Positions 53,554 to 63,963 of a stretch of 64,000 nt of DNA are shown in pieces. Each line of letters opens with the position of its first letter. Within the stretch, counting starts at the first letter, position 1. Under the pieces are notes generated by a model. That model was not told the DNA's origin. It searched no databases and saw only the letters and a list, made by a program, of their open reading frames with translations. The stretch comes from Chitinophagaceae bacterium PMP191F. Its GTDB lineage: Bacteria > Bacteroidota > Bacteroidia > Chitinophagales > Chitinophagaceae. Location of the stretch: positions 1 through 64,000 of the forward strand of contig LGYU01000007.1 of NCBI GenBank assembly GCA_001302245.1. Direction: 5' to 3'. The position numbers were made by a program, and so were the translations under genes.

Positions 53554-55950
53554 ATGTTTATGACAAGGAGTTCGCTGATGTTTATGCTGCTGGTGCTGAC
53601 CTCTTTTTCACTGAAAGCCCAGATCAATATTCACGGTAAGGTGGCAGAGCGTACCGGAAAAACCGGGATGGGGTATATAAATATATCCCTGCTTACTTAT
53701 CATGATTCTGCACGGGTGAGAACAACTTTGACGGATTCGGTCGGCCTATTCCTGCTGACCGGTATAAAAAACGGCAGGTACATTTTGCAGGTATCGGCTA
53801 TGGGGTACAAAACTGTTGCGCGTGAAGTGGTTCTTGAAGAGAAACAGGGTGATCTGGATGTGGGCGAATTATTGATGCTGCAGGACGGCACTTTGCTGAA
53901 TGAAGTAGTGGTAAAAGGAGAAAAAGCAGCCATCCGGTACCAGTCGGAGAAGGTGATACTGAATGTATCCGGCAACAGTTTTTTCAAAACTGCTACCAAT
54001 GCTATTGATATTATCCGCAAAGCACCAGGTATTACTGAAACTGCTGATGGTAACCTGCTGATGTCAGGGCAGAATACACCGGTTGTTTTTGTAGATGGAA
54101 AACCTGTTAACATGAGTGCCGAGGAGCTGCGCGCATATTTAAGCGGTTTGCCACAGGAGTCTATAGAATCCATTGAACTGATCAGCAATCCTTCTTCCAG
54201 GTACGATGCGCAATACAAGGGCATCATTGATATTAAGCTGAAGAAAGACCAGCAGCCGGGCTGGCGTGGAAATCTCAGCTCCGGTTTCCGGCAGAACGAT
54301 TACGGATATATTGACAATAATCTTAACCTCACGTTCAAAACACGCAGGGTGGGCTATTCTGTGCGGCTGGGATATGTACGGGGTACTGATCTGCATCTGT
54401 ACCAGGCACTGCAGCACCAGGCCAATACCAATATCATGGCTACCAGGACCAGAACTGCCACTTTCAATAATAACTTTAATATCCAGGCAGGGGCAGATTT
54501 CAGCATTGCCGGCAATCAGAATATAGAGATCTCCGTAAAAAGCTTTTTGGCAAACCGTGACCTGAATGCTTACAACACGCTTACATTTACCGATTCATCT
54601 GATACAAAATTGCTGGGCATCAATGGCAACAACACCATTGCAGCTCCTTCCATACGCAATAATACCCTGAGTGTGGGGTATGATATCAGGTTTGGTAATA
54701 ACCGGTTGAATGTGCTGGGCAATATTACACAGGCCCGTAACAAACGGAAAGAAGATATCCAGAACCGTGATCGTATTACTAATGACCTGATCAGTTACTG
54801 GAAAACGGCGCTGGACAATGATGTGCGTATCCGTAATATACAGGCTGATCTTACACATAACATGTCTGCCGGTACGTTGGAGGCCGGGGCTAAATTTGCA
54901 ATGGTGTCAACTGATAATGATCTGAAGTATGATACGTTGTCAAAAGACAACCAGTTTGTACCGGATGCAGGACGTACCAACAGGTTCGTATATAATGAAT
55001 ACGTGGCTGCAGGCTATATTTCGTACGACAGGAAATTTAAAAAGTTCAATGTAAAGCTGAGCCTGCGTACGGAATATACCCATACAGTAGCCGATGCCAT
55101 TACAACGGGCGAGATCCGTAAAAGAGATTATGTAACCTGGCTGCCGGGTGCTGCGGTATACTACAATGTGAATACCAACGAACGCATCAGTTTTTCTTTT
55201 ACCCGCCGGATGACGCGTCCCAATTTTGACCAGCTCAATCCTTTCCGTTTTTATTTAAGTCCGCTGAATTACTGGGTGGGTAATCCGTACCTGCGTCCTT
55301 CGTTAACCAGCGTTATTAACCTGGCCTATAGTTATAAGGATTTCAATATTGCATTGAATGTGGGTCGTGAAAATGATTACATGACACGTTATCCTGAATA
55401 CAATCGTGTTACCAACGAGCTGTTGTACCTGGGTACCAATCTGCCATATAATAATTTTGCCTACCTGGAAGCCGGCTATACACTTCCTGTTAAACAATGG
55501 TGGAAAACGGTGCACAATGCTTCTGTGAATTACAACAAGCAACTGATGCCTTATTTCGATAAAACCTTTGAGATCGGTGTGGTGGATTTTTCAGTAAATG
55601 GCAGCCAGGTATTTACATTACCCAAAGGTCTTTTGCTTGATCTGTCGTATAGGTATAAATCAAAAAGTGGCAACAGTCTTTATTACATAAAACCAGCCTG
55701 GTCTGTTGACATGGGATTACAGAAAAGCTGGTTACAGGGCAAGCTGAATACCAAACTGAATTTTTACGACATGTTTGCTTCGTATGCGGTACAACTTACT
55801 TTCCGTGAAAAAAGCATTATTGACAACCAGCTTTCTCACAGGTTTGGTACGCAGCGTGGCGTCATTACCGTTAACTGGAATTTTGGAAGATCAACTTACA
55901 AGGGAAAACAGCAGAAAAACAGTGAAGAGGAAAGCCGGCTGAATAATTAG
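53554..55950 (+). CDS. Outer-membrane beta-barrel receptor (CarboxypepD_reg + TonB-type barrel)
   Basis: A 798-residue protein: signal peptide (FMLLVLTSFSLKAQ), regulatory-like domain (MGYINISLLTYHDSARVRTT), NEVVVKGEKAAIRYQSEKVI, plug (AIDIIRKAPGITETADGNLL, VFVDGKPVNM, IELISNPSSRYDAQYKGIID) and barrel ending RGVITVNWNFGR with a short charged tail. It belongs to the OMP_b-brl_3 class that lacks STN. Substrate unknown. Ends 5 bp from a convergent gene, so the two 3' ends nearly touch. Confidence 0.9.
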   Translation: MFMTRSSLMFMLLVLTSFSLKAQINIHGKVAERTGKTGMGYINISLLTYHDSARVRTTLTDSVGLFLLTGIKNGRYILQVSAMGYKTVAREVVLEEKQGDLDVGELLMLQDGTLLNEVVVKGEKAAIRYQSEKVILNVSGNSFFKTATNAIDIIRKAPGITETADGNLLMSGQNTPVVFVDGKPVNMSAEELRAYLSGLPQESIESIELISNPSSRYDAQYKGIIDIKLKKDQQPGWRGNLSSGFRQNDYGYIDNNLNLTFKTRRVGYSVRLGYVRGTDLHLYQALQHQANTNIMATRTRTATFNNNFNIQAGADFSIAGNQNIEISVKSFLANRDLNAYNTLTFTDSSDTKLLGINGNNTIAAPSIRNNTLSVGYDIRFGNNRLNVLGNITQARNKRKEDIQNRDRITNDLISYWKTALDNDVRIRNIQADLTHNMSAGTLEAGAKFAMVSTDNDLKYDTLSKDNQFVPDAGRTNRFVYNEYVAAGYISYDRKFKKFNVKLSLRTEYTHTVADAITTGEIRKRDYVTWLPGAAVYYNVNTNERISFSFTRRMTRPNFDQLNPFRFYLSPLNYWVGNPYLRPSLTSVINLAYSYKDFNIALNVGRENDYMTRYPEYNRVTNELLYLGTNLPYNNFAYLEAGYTLPVKQWWKTVHNASVNYNKQLMPYFDKTFEIGVVDFSVNGSQVFTLPKGLLLDLSYRYKSKSGNSLYYIKPAWSVDMGLQKSWLQGKLNTKLNFYDMFASYAVQLTFREKSIIDNQLSHRFGTQRGVITVNWNFGRSTYKGKQQKNSEEESRLNN

Positions 55951-55955
55951 TTACA

Positions 55956-56522
55956 TCATTTACCGGCACCCGCAGGTTGACGCGTGTTATTATTGATGAC
56001 GCTTTTGTACAGAAGTGTTTTAGCTGCTGTTACATATTTAAAATCACCATTCATTTGTCGATAAAAACTGTCTTCAAATATCGACGGATAAGGTGGTATT
56101 ATTTTAAAGTCCCTAACTGTGTCTTTATTAACGATAATGCCCTGTAGTACTGCCGGTACATATTTTGTTGTTTGCCCACGACCGTAAAAAGGATAATTGA
56201 TATACATGGTAATCGTATCCTGGTGCACGGTATAGCTGCCCGTTGATCTTTGCTTTTCAAAGTAAAACTTGTGGTTTCTTGTCAACTGGTCTTCGATCTG
56301 TTTCACACTGGTAAATCCAATTTGTGGAATAGCTACCACCACGCCATCATCATAAAGAATAAAAGGTCTGCCAACATATTGGCAGTCTGTTTTGCCTGCA
56401 CATTCGCGCCTGTAAGCGGTGTCGGCAGGTATGTAAATGCCTGTAAGGCTATGATTTCCCTGTTGAGCACTGACCGTTAAAAGTGTTCCGAAACAACAGA
56501 ATAGCAGGAGGGTTTTGTGCAT
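55956..56522 (-). CDS. Secreted protein, unknown
   Basis: A 188-residue protein: signal peptide (LLLFCCFGTLLTVSAQQ), mature part with a Cys pair (RRECAGKTDCQYVG) and beta-rich lipocalin-like stretches (GSYTVHQDTITMYINYPFYG). No family recognised. Monocistronic; convergent with the preceding receptor gene. Confidence 0.65.
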   Translation of the reverse strand: MHKTLLLFCCFGTLLTVSAQQGNHSLTGIYIPADTAYRRECAGKTDCQYVGRPFILYDDGVVVAIPQIGFTSVKQIEDQLTRNHKFYFEKQRSTGSYTVHQDTITMYINYPFYGRGQTTKYVPAVLQGIIVNKDTVRDFKIIPPYPSIFEDSFYRQMNGDFKYVTAAKTLLYKSVINNNTRQPAGAGK

Positions 56523-56623
56523 AAAATGACTGGGTTCAGGATTTTAAACAGTAATTTAAAGAAAAATCCACTGTGTAACAACCCGCCTTCTTTGTTAAAC
56601 CGGCGCTAAAAAAGCTCTACAGT

Positions 56624-57526
56624 ATGGCCAGGAGTTATATTTCCATTTACAGTGCATTGGCTGCAAACCTGTTAATAGCAGTAACCAAGTTTATTGCAGG
56701 TGCTTTTACCAATAGTTCTGCCATGATTGCCGAAGGGGTACATTCGCTGGTAGATACCATCAACGAATTGTTACTGCTTTACGGGTTGAAACGCAGCAAA
56801 AAGCCTGCTGATAATATGCATCCCTTTGGTTATGGAAAAGAGCTGTACTTCTGGTCGTTCATTGTATCCATACTTATATTCGGATTGGGTGGCGGCATTT
56901 CTGTTTACCAGGGCATATTGCATATCCTTCATCCGCACCCATTGGAAAACGCAGGCTGGAACTATGCAGTACTGGCACTGTCTGTATTGTTTGAAGGTAC
57001 ATCTCTGATCATTGCTGCCCGTGCATTCAACCGGTTAAGAGGTGAACTGTCGTGGTGGCGTGCAGTGGTGAAAAGTAAAGACCCTTCCAGTTTCCTGGTA
57101 TTGTTTGAAGATGGTGCAGCGGTGCTGGGATTGCTGATCGTTAGTATATTGATGGCACTTAACCAGCATTACAATTTACCGGTGCTGGATGGTGTTGCTT
57201 CTGTGCTGGTAGGCGTGGTACTGATACTGGTATCATTGATCCTTGCGCGTGAAAGCCGTAGCCTGCTGATGGGTGAAGGTATTTCACCGGAAACGGTACA
57301 GAAAATAAAAAAGCTTGTAGAGAAGGATCCCGGTATGGAAAAAGTGGTCAATGTAATGTCAACCTATCAGTCGCCGGAAGAAGTGATCCTGATGCTGATC
57401 GTTGTTTTTCGCGACGACCAGGATACAGAGGAGATCAACGCTTCTATTGAGCGTGTACGTACTGCTATTAAGAACGAATTCAAACTGGTGCATTTTGTAT
57501 TTATTCAACCACATGCACAGTCATGA
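56624..57526 (+). CDS. Cation diffusion facilitator family transporter
   Basis: A 300-residue inner-membrane proton/divalent-cation antiporter (Zn, Fe, Mn or Co efflux). Seen: AANLLIAVTKFIAGAFTNSS, EGVHSLVDTINELLLLYG (HxxxD metal site in TM2), HPFGYGKELYFW, a second HxxxD-like region replaced by FEDGAAVLGLLI in TM5, and a cytoplasmic ferredoxin-like C-terminal domain (KKLVEKDPGMEKVVNVMSTY). Six hydrophobic helices, usual length. Metal specificity cannot be read. Convergent with the thioredoxin-like gene. Confidence 0.92.
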   Translation: MARSYISIYSALAANLLIAVTKFIAGAFTNSSAMIAEGVHSLVDTINELLLLYGLKRSKKPADNMHPFGYGKELYFWSFIVSILIFGLGGGISVYQGILHILHPHPLENAGWNYAVLALSVLFEGTSLIIAARAFNRLRGELSWWRAVVKSKDPSSFLVLFEDGAAVLGLLIVSILMALNQHYNLPVLDGVASVLVGVVLILVSLILARESRSLLMGEGISPETVQKIKKLVEKDPGMEKVVNVMSTYQSPEEVILMLIVVFRDDQDTEEINASIERVRTAIKNEFKLVHFVFIQPHAQS

Positions 57527-57542
57527 TCATTCCGGAATATTA

Positions 57543-58160
57543 TTACAGCAGAACCGGGCTGGCTGAATAGCTTTTTACCAGTGTTGTTAATTCCTGTTGC
57601 AGCATCTGTGTATTATCAGCATCGTACCATTGCTGCGTACGTGCAATGAGTTCTTTCAGCAACAATCCTTCTGCCTTCCATTCTTTATTCAGTTGATGCA
57701 ATGCGGCTGGCTTAGGTCCCCAGGTGCCGAGCTTCTGCAAATCGTTATTCAATACTACCAGCTTAGGAATAGAACGTCCGCCATCAGTAAGATGTGCATC
57801 CATCAGGTCCAGGTGCTGATCGCGCAACAGCAGGCGCAATTTAATTTTACCGGGCAATGCTTTTTCTACTGCAGCCATCAGGGGAATGTTAAAGGCGGCA
57901 TCTCCACACCAGCCTTCTGTAAGTACCAGCCAGGTAGTGGCAGGTGCAGCAGACAACGCTGTATGCAATGGAGCGCATACCCGGTAAATATGATCGTGAT
58001 GCTGCATCAACTGCACATTTTTCTGTATATAAGGTTTCATTTTTTCAGCAGCCTCGTCCTGAGCAGGTTGTGCCATTTGCTGATCGATGTACTGCCTGTA
58101 GGTAGTATAGGTAAATGCGTTGTCGATAAGGGTGTGGGTGTACGGAAAATTCATCATCAT
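57543..58160 (-). CDS. Thioredoxin-like protein with WCGD active site
   Basis: A 205-residue cytoplasmic protein; the motif TWLVLTEGWCGDAAFNIPLM corresponds to the thioredoxin active site with one Cys only (WCGD instead of WCxxC), and SIPKLVVLNNDLQKLGTWGP gives the cis-proline. This is the TlpA/thioredoxin-family group in Bacteroidota with unknown activity; disulfide reduction by the usual two-Cys mechanism is unlikely. Three consecutive ATGs (58160, 58157, 58154) leave the start open by two residues. Confidence 0.85.
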   Translation of the reverse strand: MMMNFPYTHTLIDNAFTYTTYRQYIDQQMAQPAQDEAAEKMKPYIQKNVQLMQHHDHIYRVCAPLHTALSAAPATTWLVLTEGWCGDAAFNIPLMAAVEKALPGKIKLRLLLRDQHLDLMDAHLTDGGRSIPKLVVLNNDLQKLGTWGPKPAALHQLNKEWKAEGLLLKELIARTQQWYDADNTQMLQQELTTLVKSYSASPVLL

Positions 58161-58353
58161 TTGTTGTGGGTGATACAATAGTGAACTGTTTTGTAACAAC
58201 AGTTTTTAACCCCGATGGTTCAACATGAATGGTAAATATGTATGTATCATGATATTTTTTTATAAGAGGTAAATGAGCTGTTGCATTACCGCAGTTGTAT
58301 ATTGTATCGGTAAAATAGCCCGGAATTCATAAATTGCAGCAGGCCATAGTAGT

Positions 58354-58992
58354 ATGAACGGGAAACACCTCCATGTAAAAGCATTATCCGCTGCTGATGA
58401 AAATGTGCTGTTGCAAAAACTGCCCGAGGGTGATATGATGGCCTTTACCCAACTGTACAGGAAGTATCAGCCCAAGCTGCACATTTTTTTATCTCCCTTC
58501 AAAACCATTGAAGATCCTGAAGAAGTGATCCAGGACATTTTTCTGAAGATCTGGCTGAAAAGAGAAACGCTTGTGGGCTTACAGTCCTTTGAACAATACC
58601 TGTATCGCATGGCGAAGAACAGGATACTGGACAAATTAAAAACCAACCAGGCACGTCGTCGTCGTGAAATACAGTGGCAGCAGCAAAGCAATAAAACAGT
58701 GGCCGATGGTTTTTATATCCAGGAGTATAAAGAGTTTCACCACTTTGCACTGGAAGCCATCCGCAAACTTCCGGTACGGCAACAACAGATCTATACCATG
58801 CGTGTATTCGATGATCTTTCACTGGATGAGATCGGAAATATTATGAATATATCAAAAGCGGTGGTAACCAAACAGCTTTACCTGGCAACACGTACGGTAC
58901 GTAAAGAAGTGTCTGCCTTTCCGCTGGACAGCGATTTCATTATCTCCTCCCTTTTACCGCTGATGGTGATGTTTGGCAAAGCTGTACAGTGA
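58354..58992 (+). CDS. ECF sigma factor, FecI-like
   Basis: A 212-residue sigma-70: region 2 (MMAFTQLYRKYQPKLHIFLS, DPEEVIQDIFLKIWLKRETL, SFEQYLYRMAKNRILDKLK) and region 4 (AIRKLPVRQQQIYTMRVFDD, LSLDEIGNIMNISKAVVTKQ). Complete. It is followed by FecR (79 bp) and SusC, the standard signalling unit in which an outer-membrane substrate frees the sigma factor. Confidence 0.94.
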   Translation: MNGKHLHVKALSAADENVLLQKLPEGDMMAFTQLYRKYQPKLHIFLSPFKTIEDPEEVIQDIFLKIWLKRETLVGLQSFEQYLYRMAKNRILDKLKTNQARRRREIQWQQQSNKTVADGFYIQEYKEFHHFALEAIRKLPVRQQQIYTMRVFDDLSLDEIGNIMNISKAVVTKQLYLATRTVRKEVSAFPLDSDFIISSLLPLMVMFGKAVQ

Positions 58993-59071
58993 TCTTAAAA
59001 AAATCTGCAAAAAACGAAATATTACCGTCCACGAACTGTTTCCTGTGTCGTCTTACCTGTAACCCGATACT

Positions 59072-60274
59072 ATGAACTATTTCCATTTGTTAGAAAAATT
59101 TGCCACTGGCAGCGCTACTGAGACGGAAAAGGACGGCTTTAACCAATGGCTGGAAACCCTTTCTGAAGAAGAATGCCGGCAGGTACTGGATGCTTATGCC
59201 GCCATGCTTTCTGCAAAGGAAACCGATGTTCCGTACAATGGTGTAGAACTGGAAAAATTGCTGGAAAAAATAAAAGATACAACAGCTCCTGTAAAACATT
59301 TGTCTTTTGGGAGAAGAACCATTGCGTGGGCTGCGGCAATATTGCTGCTATTGGCAGCAGGCGGTTTTTTCCTGTTCAGCCGTTCCGGTAAAACATCGCC
59401 GGAGAAAACAGTATCGGTACAACCGGAAAAACAAAACGACGTATTACCCGGTAAGGAGGGCGCCATACTGACGCTGGCCGACGGCAGTAAAATGATACTG
59501 GACAGTATGGGAAATGGCGTTGTTACAACACAGGCTGGTGTTGCGGTGACATTGCAGAACGGTCAGCTTATTTATGCGCAGGATAGTTTACATCATGCAG
59601 GAGAGGTGCTGTATAATACCATGACTACGCCTAAAGGCAGACAATATCAACTGGTGTTACCGGATGGCAGCAAGGTATGGCTCAATGCAGCCTCCAGTAT
59701 TACTTACCCTATAGTGTTTACGGCACGTGAAAGACAAGTGAAAATAACTGGTGAAGCTTATTTTGAAGTAGCCCATGTTGCAGCAGACAAAAGAAATATT
59801 CCGTTTGTAGTAACGATCGACGAGCGTGCAACGGTGGAAGTACTGGGAACACATTTTAATATCAATGCCTATGCAGATGAAAATTTTATACATGCCACCT
59901 TGCTGCAGGGAAGCGTGAAAGTAAATACAGACTGGGCTGTTGCCAATGCGCAACCCGTGATACTGAAGCCTGGACAGCAGGCACAAATGACAACCGGTAA
60001 AGCCATTAAAGTAGTAAGTGATGCAGACATTGAAGAGGTGATGGCATGGAAGAACGGTCTTTTTCATTTTGAAGATGCGGACATCAAAACGGTAATGCGG
60101 CAACTGGCACGATGGTACAACCTGAATGTGGTGTATGAAGGTGGATTACCCAAAGGAAGTTTTACGGGTGAGCTGGAACGCAATCTTACCTTAACGCAAT
60201 TATTGAAAATATTATCAGGAACGAGGGTAAAATACAGGATAGAAGAAGGTAACAGGATTGTGATACTTGGGTGA
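59072..60274 (+). CDS. FecR-family anti-sigma factor
   Basis: A 400-residue inner-membrane protein: cytoplasmic N-terminus (FHLLEKFATGSATETEKDGF), TM helix (TIAWAAAILLLLAAGGFFLF, near 90), FecR domain (YQLVLPDGSKVWLNAASSIT, VKITGEAYFEVAH, VEVLGTHFNINAYADE) and DUF4974 C-terminus (FEDADIKTVMRQLARWYNLN). It should bind the sigma factor at 58354 and contact the STN domain of the SusC protein. Confidence 0.94.
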   Translation: MNYFHLLEKFATGSATETEKDGFNQWLETLSEEECRQVLDAYAAMLSAKETDVPYNGVELEKLLEKIKDTTAPVKHLSFGRRTIAWAAAILLLLAAGGFFLFSRSGKTSPEKTVSVQPEKQNDVLPGKEGAILTLADGSKMILDSMGNGVVTTQAGVAVTLQNGQLIYAQDSLHHAGEVLYNTMTTPKGRQYQLVLPDGSKVWLNAASSITYPIVFTARERQVKITGEAYFEVAHVAADKRNIPFVVTIDERATVEVLGTHFNINAYADENFIHATLLQGSVKVNTDWAVANAQPVILKPGQQAQMTTGKAIKVVSDADIEEVMAWKNGLFHFEDADIKTVMRQLARWYNLNVVYEGGLPKGSFTGELERNLTLTQLLKILSGTRVKYRIEEGNRIVILG

Positions 60275-60387
60275 TGCTAAACGGGTGAAGTTTTTTTACA
60301 ATCATTAAACTATATCAATGGTGCTTGCCGGCTTGTCTTAAAAAATAAAAGACATGTTGGCTGGGAAGATATTGTCTGAAACAAAAA

Positions 60388-60415
60388 GCCGTTCCGGGGT
60401 AGGAGCCGGAACGGC
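60388..60415. other. Hairpin in the FecR-SusC gap
   Basis: Perfect 10-bp stem GCCGTTCCGG / CCGGAACGGC (60388-60397, 60406-60415), 8-nt loop. No T-tract on the plus side, so it may be a structural element of the SusC leader, or an attenuator between FecR and SusC. On the minus strand T's follow, but no gene reads that way. Confidence 0.6.
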
Positions 60416-60484
60416 AGCGGAATAGTTTCAGCAATAAATAAGACTGCGCGTATTTATTATTTAATTCTAAACCAAAACGAAGTT

Positions 60485-63400
60485 ATGTATTTAACTGCCA
60501 ATTCCACATGCCCTGTGTTTAACAGGCCGGGTAACTGGTACTGTAGGGTACGGGCAAATCGGGAACTGCTGACCAAAACACTGCGTATTATGAAGTTAAG
60601 TGCTCTTATGATGTTCATTTTTTGCATGCATGTCAATGCAAAGAGTGTTGCACAAACTGTTACTTACTCCGGTGAGGATATTCCGCTGGCCAGGATCTTT
60701 AAGGCTATTAAAAAACAAACCGGGTATGTATTCTTTTATCGTACAGAAGATCTTGAAGGAGCTATACCGGTTTCTGTTAACCTTAACAAAACGCCGCTTA
60801 CAGAGGCTTTGCAGATCATACTGAAAAGTCAGCCTGTAGATTACGACATACAGGGCAATACCATTGTGATTGTAAAAAAGAAGCCTGTTGTATTGTCAAA
60901 GGCCGATGCATTACTGCCACCGGTTGATGTAAAAGGGAAAATTGTGGATGATAAGGGTGATCCGGTGATTGTTACTGTTACTGTAAAAGGCACCACCATT
61001 GCTACCAGTACTGATAGAAATGGCGACTTCGTTTTGAAGAATGTAGATAACAACAGCACACTGATCATTACCGCCACCAATATTGAAACACTGGAAGTGC
61101 CATTAAAAGGCCGTTCGGAACTACCGGTATTAACAGTAACCATGAAGGTGAACCAGATGAACGATGTGGTGATCGTTGCATACGGAAGTACCAAAGCAAA
61201 AAATGTTACTACTTCTGTTACTACTATCAAAAGCCAGGAATTTGAACAACGTCCTGTTACCAATATCACTTCAGTACTGGCGGGTGCTTCTCCGGGCATT
61301 CAAACCAATGCGGGCAGCGGTCAGCCGGGTGAAGGCCCTGCTGTGCGCATACGTGGTTTCAGTTCTATTAACAGTGATAACAACCCGTTGTACATTCTTG
61401 ACGGCGCTCCTTATGAAGGTGTACTGAGTAATATCAATATAGATGATATCGAAACGCTGACCGTTCTGAAAGACGCTTCTGCTACGGCCATTTATGGTGC
61501 ACGTGGTGCCAATGGCGTAGTACTGATCACTACCAAAAGCGGTAAAAAGAATAAGAACAATGTAATGTTTACGCTCAAACAAGGCGTGAGCAGCCGCGCA
61601 TTGCCAAATTATCAAAAGCTGAATGCGTATGAGTATATGCCTATGATGTGGGAATCCATGCGCAACGGCCTGGTGGATAATGGTACTCCGCTGACAGACG
61701 CCAATACACAGGCTTCGAACGAACTGATCAGTATGCTGGGTATTAATCCCTTTAATGTGCCGGATAGCGAAGTGGTGTTTACAGATGGTACTCTCAATCC
61801 CAATGCTGGTTTGAAATATGCGGAAGACCTTAGCTGGAGCAATGCATTGAAGCGTACCGGTAAACGTAGTGATTACAATCTTTCACTCAGTGGCGGTAAT
61901 GCTAAAACAGATTACTATGTATCATTAGGCTATCTGGATGAAAATGGGTTTACTATTAAATCCGACTTCAGGCGTTACAGCGCGCGTTTGCGGGTGAATA
62001 GCCAGATCAACAAATGGTTTAAGGCCGGTGCGAACCTGGCTGCCAATTACAGCCAGTCAAACCAGGCCAATGAGAACAGTGGTATCAATGAGAACCCTTT
62101 TTATATTGACCTGATCCTGGCACCCATTTATCCTGTTCATAAACACAATGCAAACGGTGGGTATGTACTGAACAGCAAAGGAGAAAAGGTATATGATGCA
62201 GGTGACTATCGCCCGGTGTTTACCGGCCGTAACGTAGTTGCTGAAACCATACTGAATGATGTAGAGCAGCGCCGTAGTGCCGTGAATGGCAATACCAATA
62301 TTGAAATAAAGTTCCTGCGCAATTTTCGTCTTACTGCCAATGCCAGCATTAACCTGAATAATTACCGTTCTATTTCCTTTGATAATCCACAGATCGGTGA
62401 TGCCATTGGTGTAGGCCGTACTTACCGGGTAAATACTACCAGTCTTTATTACAACGTGAACCAGTTGCTGAACTACGACAGAACGTTTGGTGATCATGCA
62501 ATAAGTTTCCTGGCTGGTCACGAAAACTATAACAACAGTTACGATTATTTTACAGGCCGTGCCAGCGGGCAGATCGCAGAAGGATCTACCGTGCTGGACA
62601 ACTTCACTACTATTACACTGCTAAGTTCATACGACCGCGATTACAGAACTGAAGGCTATTTTTCAAGACTGGAATATGGTTATAAAGAGCGCTATATTGC
62701 TTCGGGGTCTTTCCGTCGTGACGCTTCTTCCAAGTTTCATCCTGATAACAAATGGGGATCATTCTGGTCGGCCAGTGCTGCATGGAATATCAGCAATGAA
62801 AAATTCTTCCATGTTAAAAACATCGACTACCTGCGTTTGCGCACCTCTTATGGTCAGGTGGGTAATGATAACCTGTCTGGTTATTTCCTGTACCAGGCAT
62901 TGTATACGCTGGGGTACAACAACGGTACAGAGCCCGGTATTCTGCAAACCAGTGTGGCCAGTCCCAATCTGGTGTGGGAAACATCTGTCAGCTCTGATGT
63001 AGCAGTAGAGTTCAGTGTATTCAAGAACAGGTTAAGCGGTACGTTTGAGTTTTTCCACCGTCAGTCAGACAACCTGTTGTTTGACGAACCGTTGTCGCTT
63101 ACCAGTGGTCTTACCAGGAGAAACGTGAACTATGGCAGTATGCGCAACAGGGGATATGAGTTCAGGTTGTCTGGCGATATTGTGCGCAACAAAAATGTAA
63201 AATGGAATCTGACCTTCAATGGAACTACGTTCAAGAACAAACTGATAGCCTTGCCTGAAGGTTATCGCGGTGCAATTAATGGTACCAAGAAATATGAAGT
63301 GGGCAAATCCATGTATGAGTTCTGGTTACGTGACTGGTATGGCGTAGATCCCAATACCGGGGCCAGCCTGTTTGCTGCAAAAGATGGTTCTGCCAGCAAT

Positions 63401-63952
63401 ACGTTTGTAAATGGAAAAGGTGATACGGTGACTTCCACTGCTTCCAATGCGCAATACCGCTATACAGGTAGTGCCATTCCTGATCTGTATGGAAGTGTTT
63501 CCAGTACTGTCAGCTATAAAGCATTTTCATTACAGTTGCTGCTGATGTACCAGTTGGGTGGTAAAGTATTCGACAACGATTATCAATCGCTGATGTACCG
63601 TGGTACCTATGGCCGTGCTATTCACCGCGATCAGTTAAAAAGATGGCAGAAAGCAGGTGATGTTACAGATGTACCCAGAAGAACTACCGGTACCAGTATG
63701 TACGATAGTGACCAATGGCTTACCGATGCCACTTACTTTAACCTGCGTAGTGTAACATTAACCTATACTGTTCCCCGCAAATTGCTAAACCAGGCAGGTA
63801 TGCAGAGTGCAAGGATCTACCTGGCCGGAGAAAACCTGCTGATCACTTCCAAAAGAAAAGGTCTTGATCCTACACAAACCTATACAGGCGCTCCTTCTTA
63901 CACCTATGCACCTGCACGTATTGTAACACTGGGTATTAATGTAACACTCTAA
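60485..63952 (+). CDS. SusC/RagA-family TonB-linked outer-membrane protein with STN domain
   Basis: A 1155-residue receptor: long leader with signal (KLSALMMFIFCMHVNAKSVA), STN domain (IPLARIFKAIKKQTGYVFFY, about 62-115), carboxypeptidase-like domain (VKGKIVDDKGDPVIVTVTVK), TonB box (MNDVVIVAYG), plug (VLAGASPGIQTN, VRIRGFSSINSDNNPLYILD) and barrel to the C-terminus (RIVTLGINVTL). STN implies signalling to the FecR upstream. Substrate unknown. An inner ATG at 60593 is an alternative start, but leaders of this length are usual in the family. Confidence 0.94.
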   Translation: MYLTANSTCPVFNRPGNWYCRVRANRELLTKTLRIMKLSALMMFIFCMHVNAKSVAQTVTYSGEDIPLARIFKAIKKQTGYVFFYRTEDLEGAIPVSVNLNKTPLTEALQIILKSQPVDYDIQGNTIVIVKKKPVVLSKADALLPPVDVKGKIVDDKGDPVIVTVTVKGTTIATSTDRNGDFVLKNVDNNSTLIITATNIETLEVPLKGRSELPVLTVTMKVNQMNDVVIVAYGSTKAKNVTTSVTTIKSQEFEQRPVTNITSVLAGASPGIQTNAGSGQPGEGPAVRIRGFSSINSDNNPLYILDGAPYEGVLSNINIDDIETLTVLKDASATAIYGARGANGVVLITTKSGKKNKNNVMFTLKQGVSSRALPNYQKLNAYEYMPMMWESMRNGLVDNGTPLTDANTQASNELISMLGINPFNVPDSEVVFTDGTLNPNAGLKYAEDLSWSNALKRTGKRSDYNLSLSGGNAKTDYYVSLGYLDENGFTIKSDFRRYSARLRVNSQINKWFKAGANLAANYSQSNQANENSGINENPFYIDLILAPIYPVHKHNANGGYVLNSKGEKVYDAGDYRPVFTGRNVVAETILNDVEQRRSAVNGNTNIEIKFLRNFRLTANASINLNNYRSISFDNPQIGDAIGVGRTYRVNTTSLYYNVNQLLNYDRTFGDHAISFLAGHENYNNSYDYFTGRASGQIAEGSTVLDNFTTITLLSSYDRDYRTEGYFSRLEYGYKERYIASGSFRRDASSKFHPDNKWGSFWSASAAWNISNEKFFHVKNIDYLRLRTSYGQVGNDNLSGYFLYQALYTLGYNNGTEPGILQTSVASPNLVWETSVSSDVAVEFSVFKNRLSGTFEFFHRQSDNLLFDEPLSLTSGLTRRNVNYGSMRNRGYEFRLSGDIVRNKNVKWNLTFNGTTFKNKLIALPEGYRGAINGTKKYEVGKSMYEFWLRDWYGVDPNTGASLFAAKDGSASNTFVNGKGDTVTSTASNAQYRYTGSAIPDLYGSVSSTVSYKAFSLQLLLMYQLGGKVFDNDYQSLMYRGTYGRAIHRDQLKRWQKAGDVTDVPRRTTGTSMYDSDQWLTDATYFNLRSVTLTYTVPRKLLNQAGMQSARIYLAGENLLITSKRKGLDPTQTYTGAPSYTYAPARIVTLGINVTL

Positions 63953-63963
63953 AAAAGAACATC

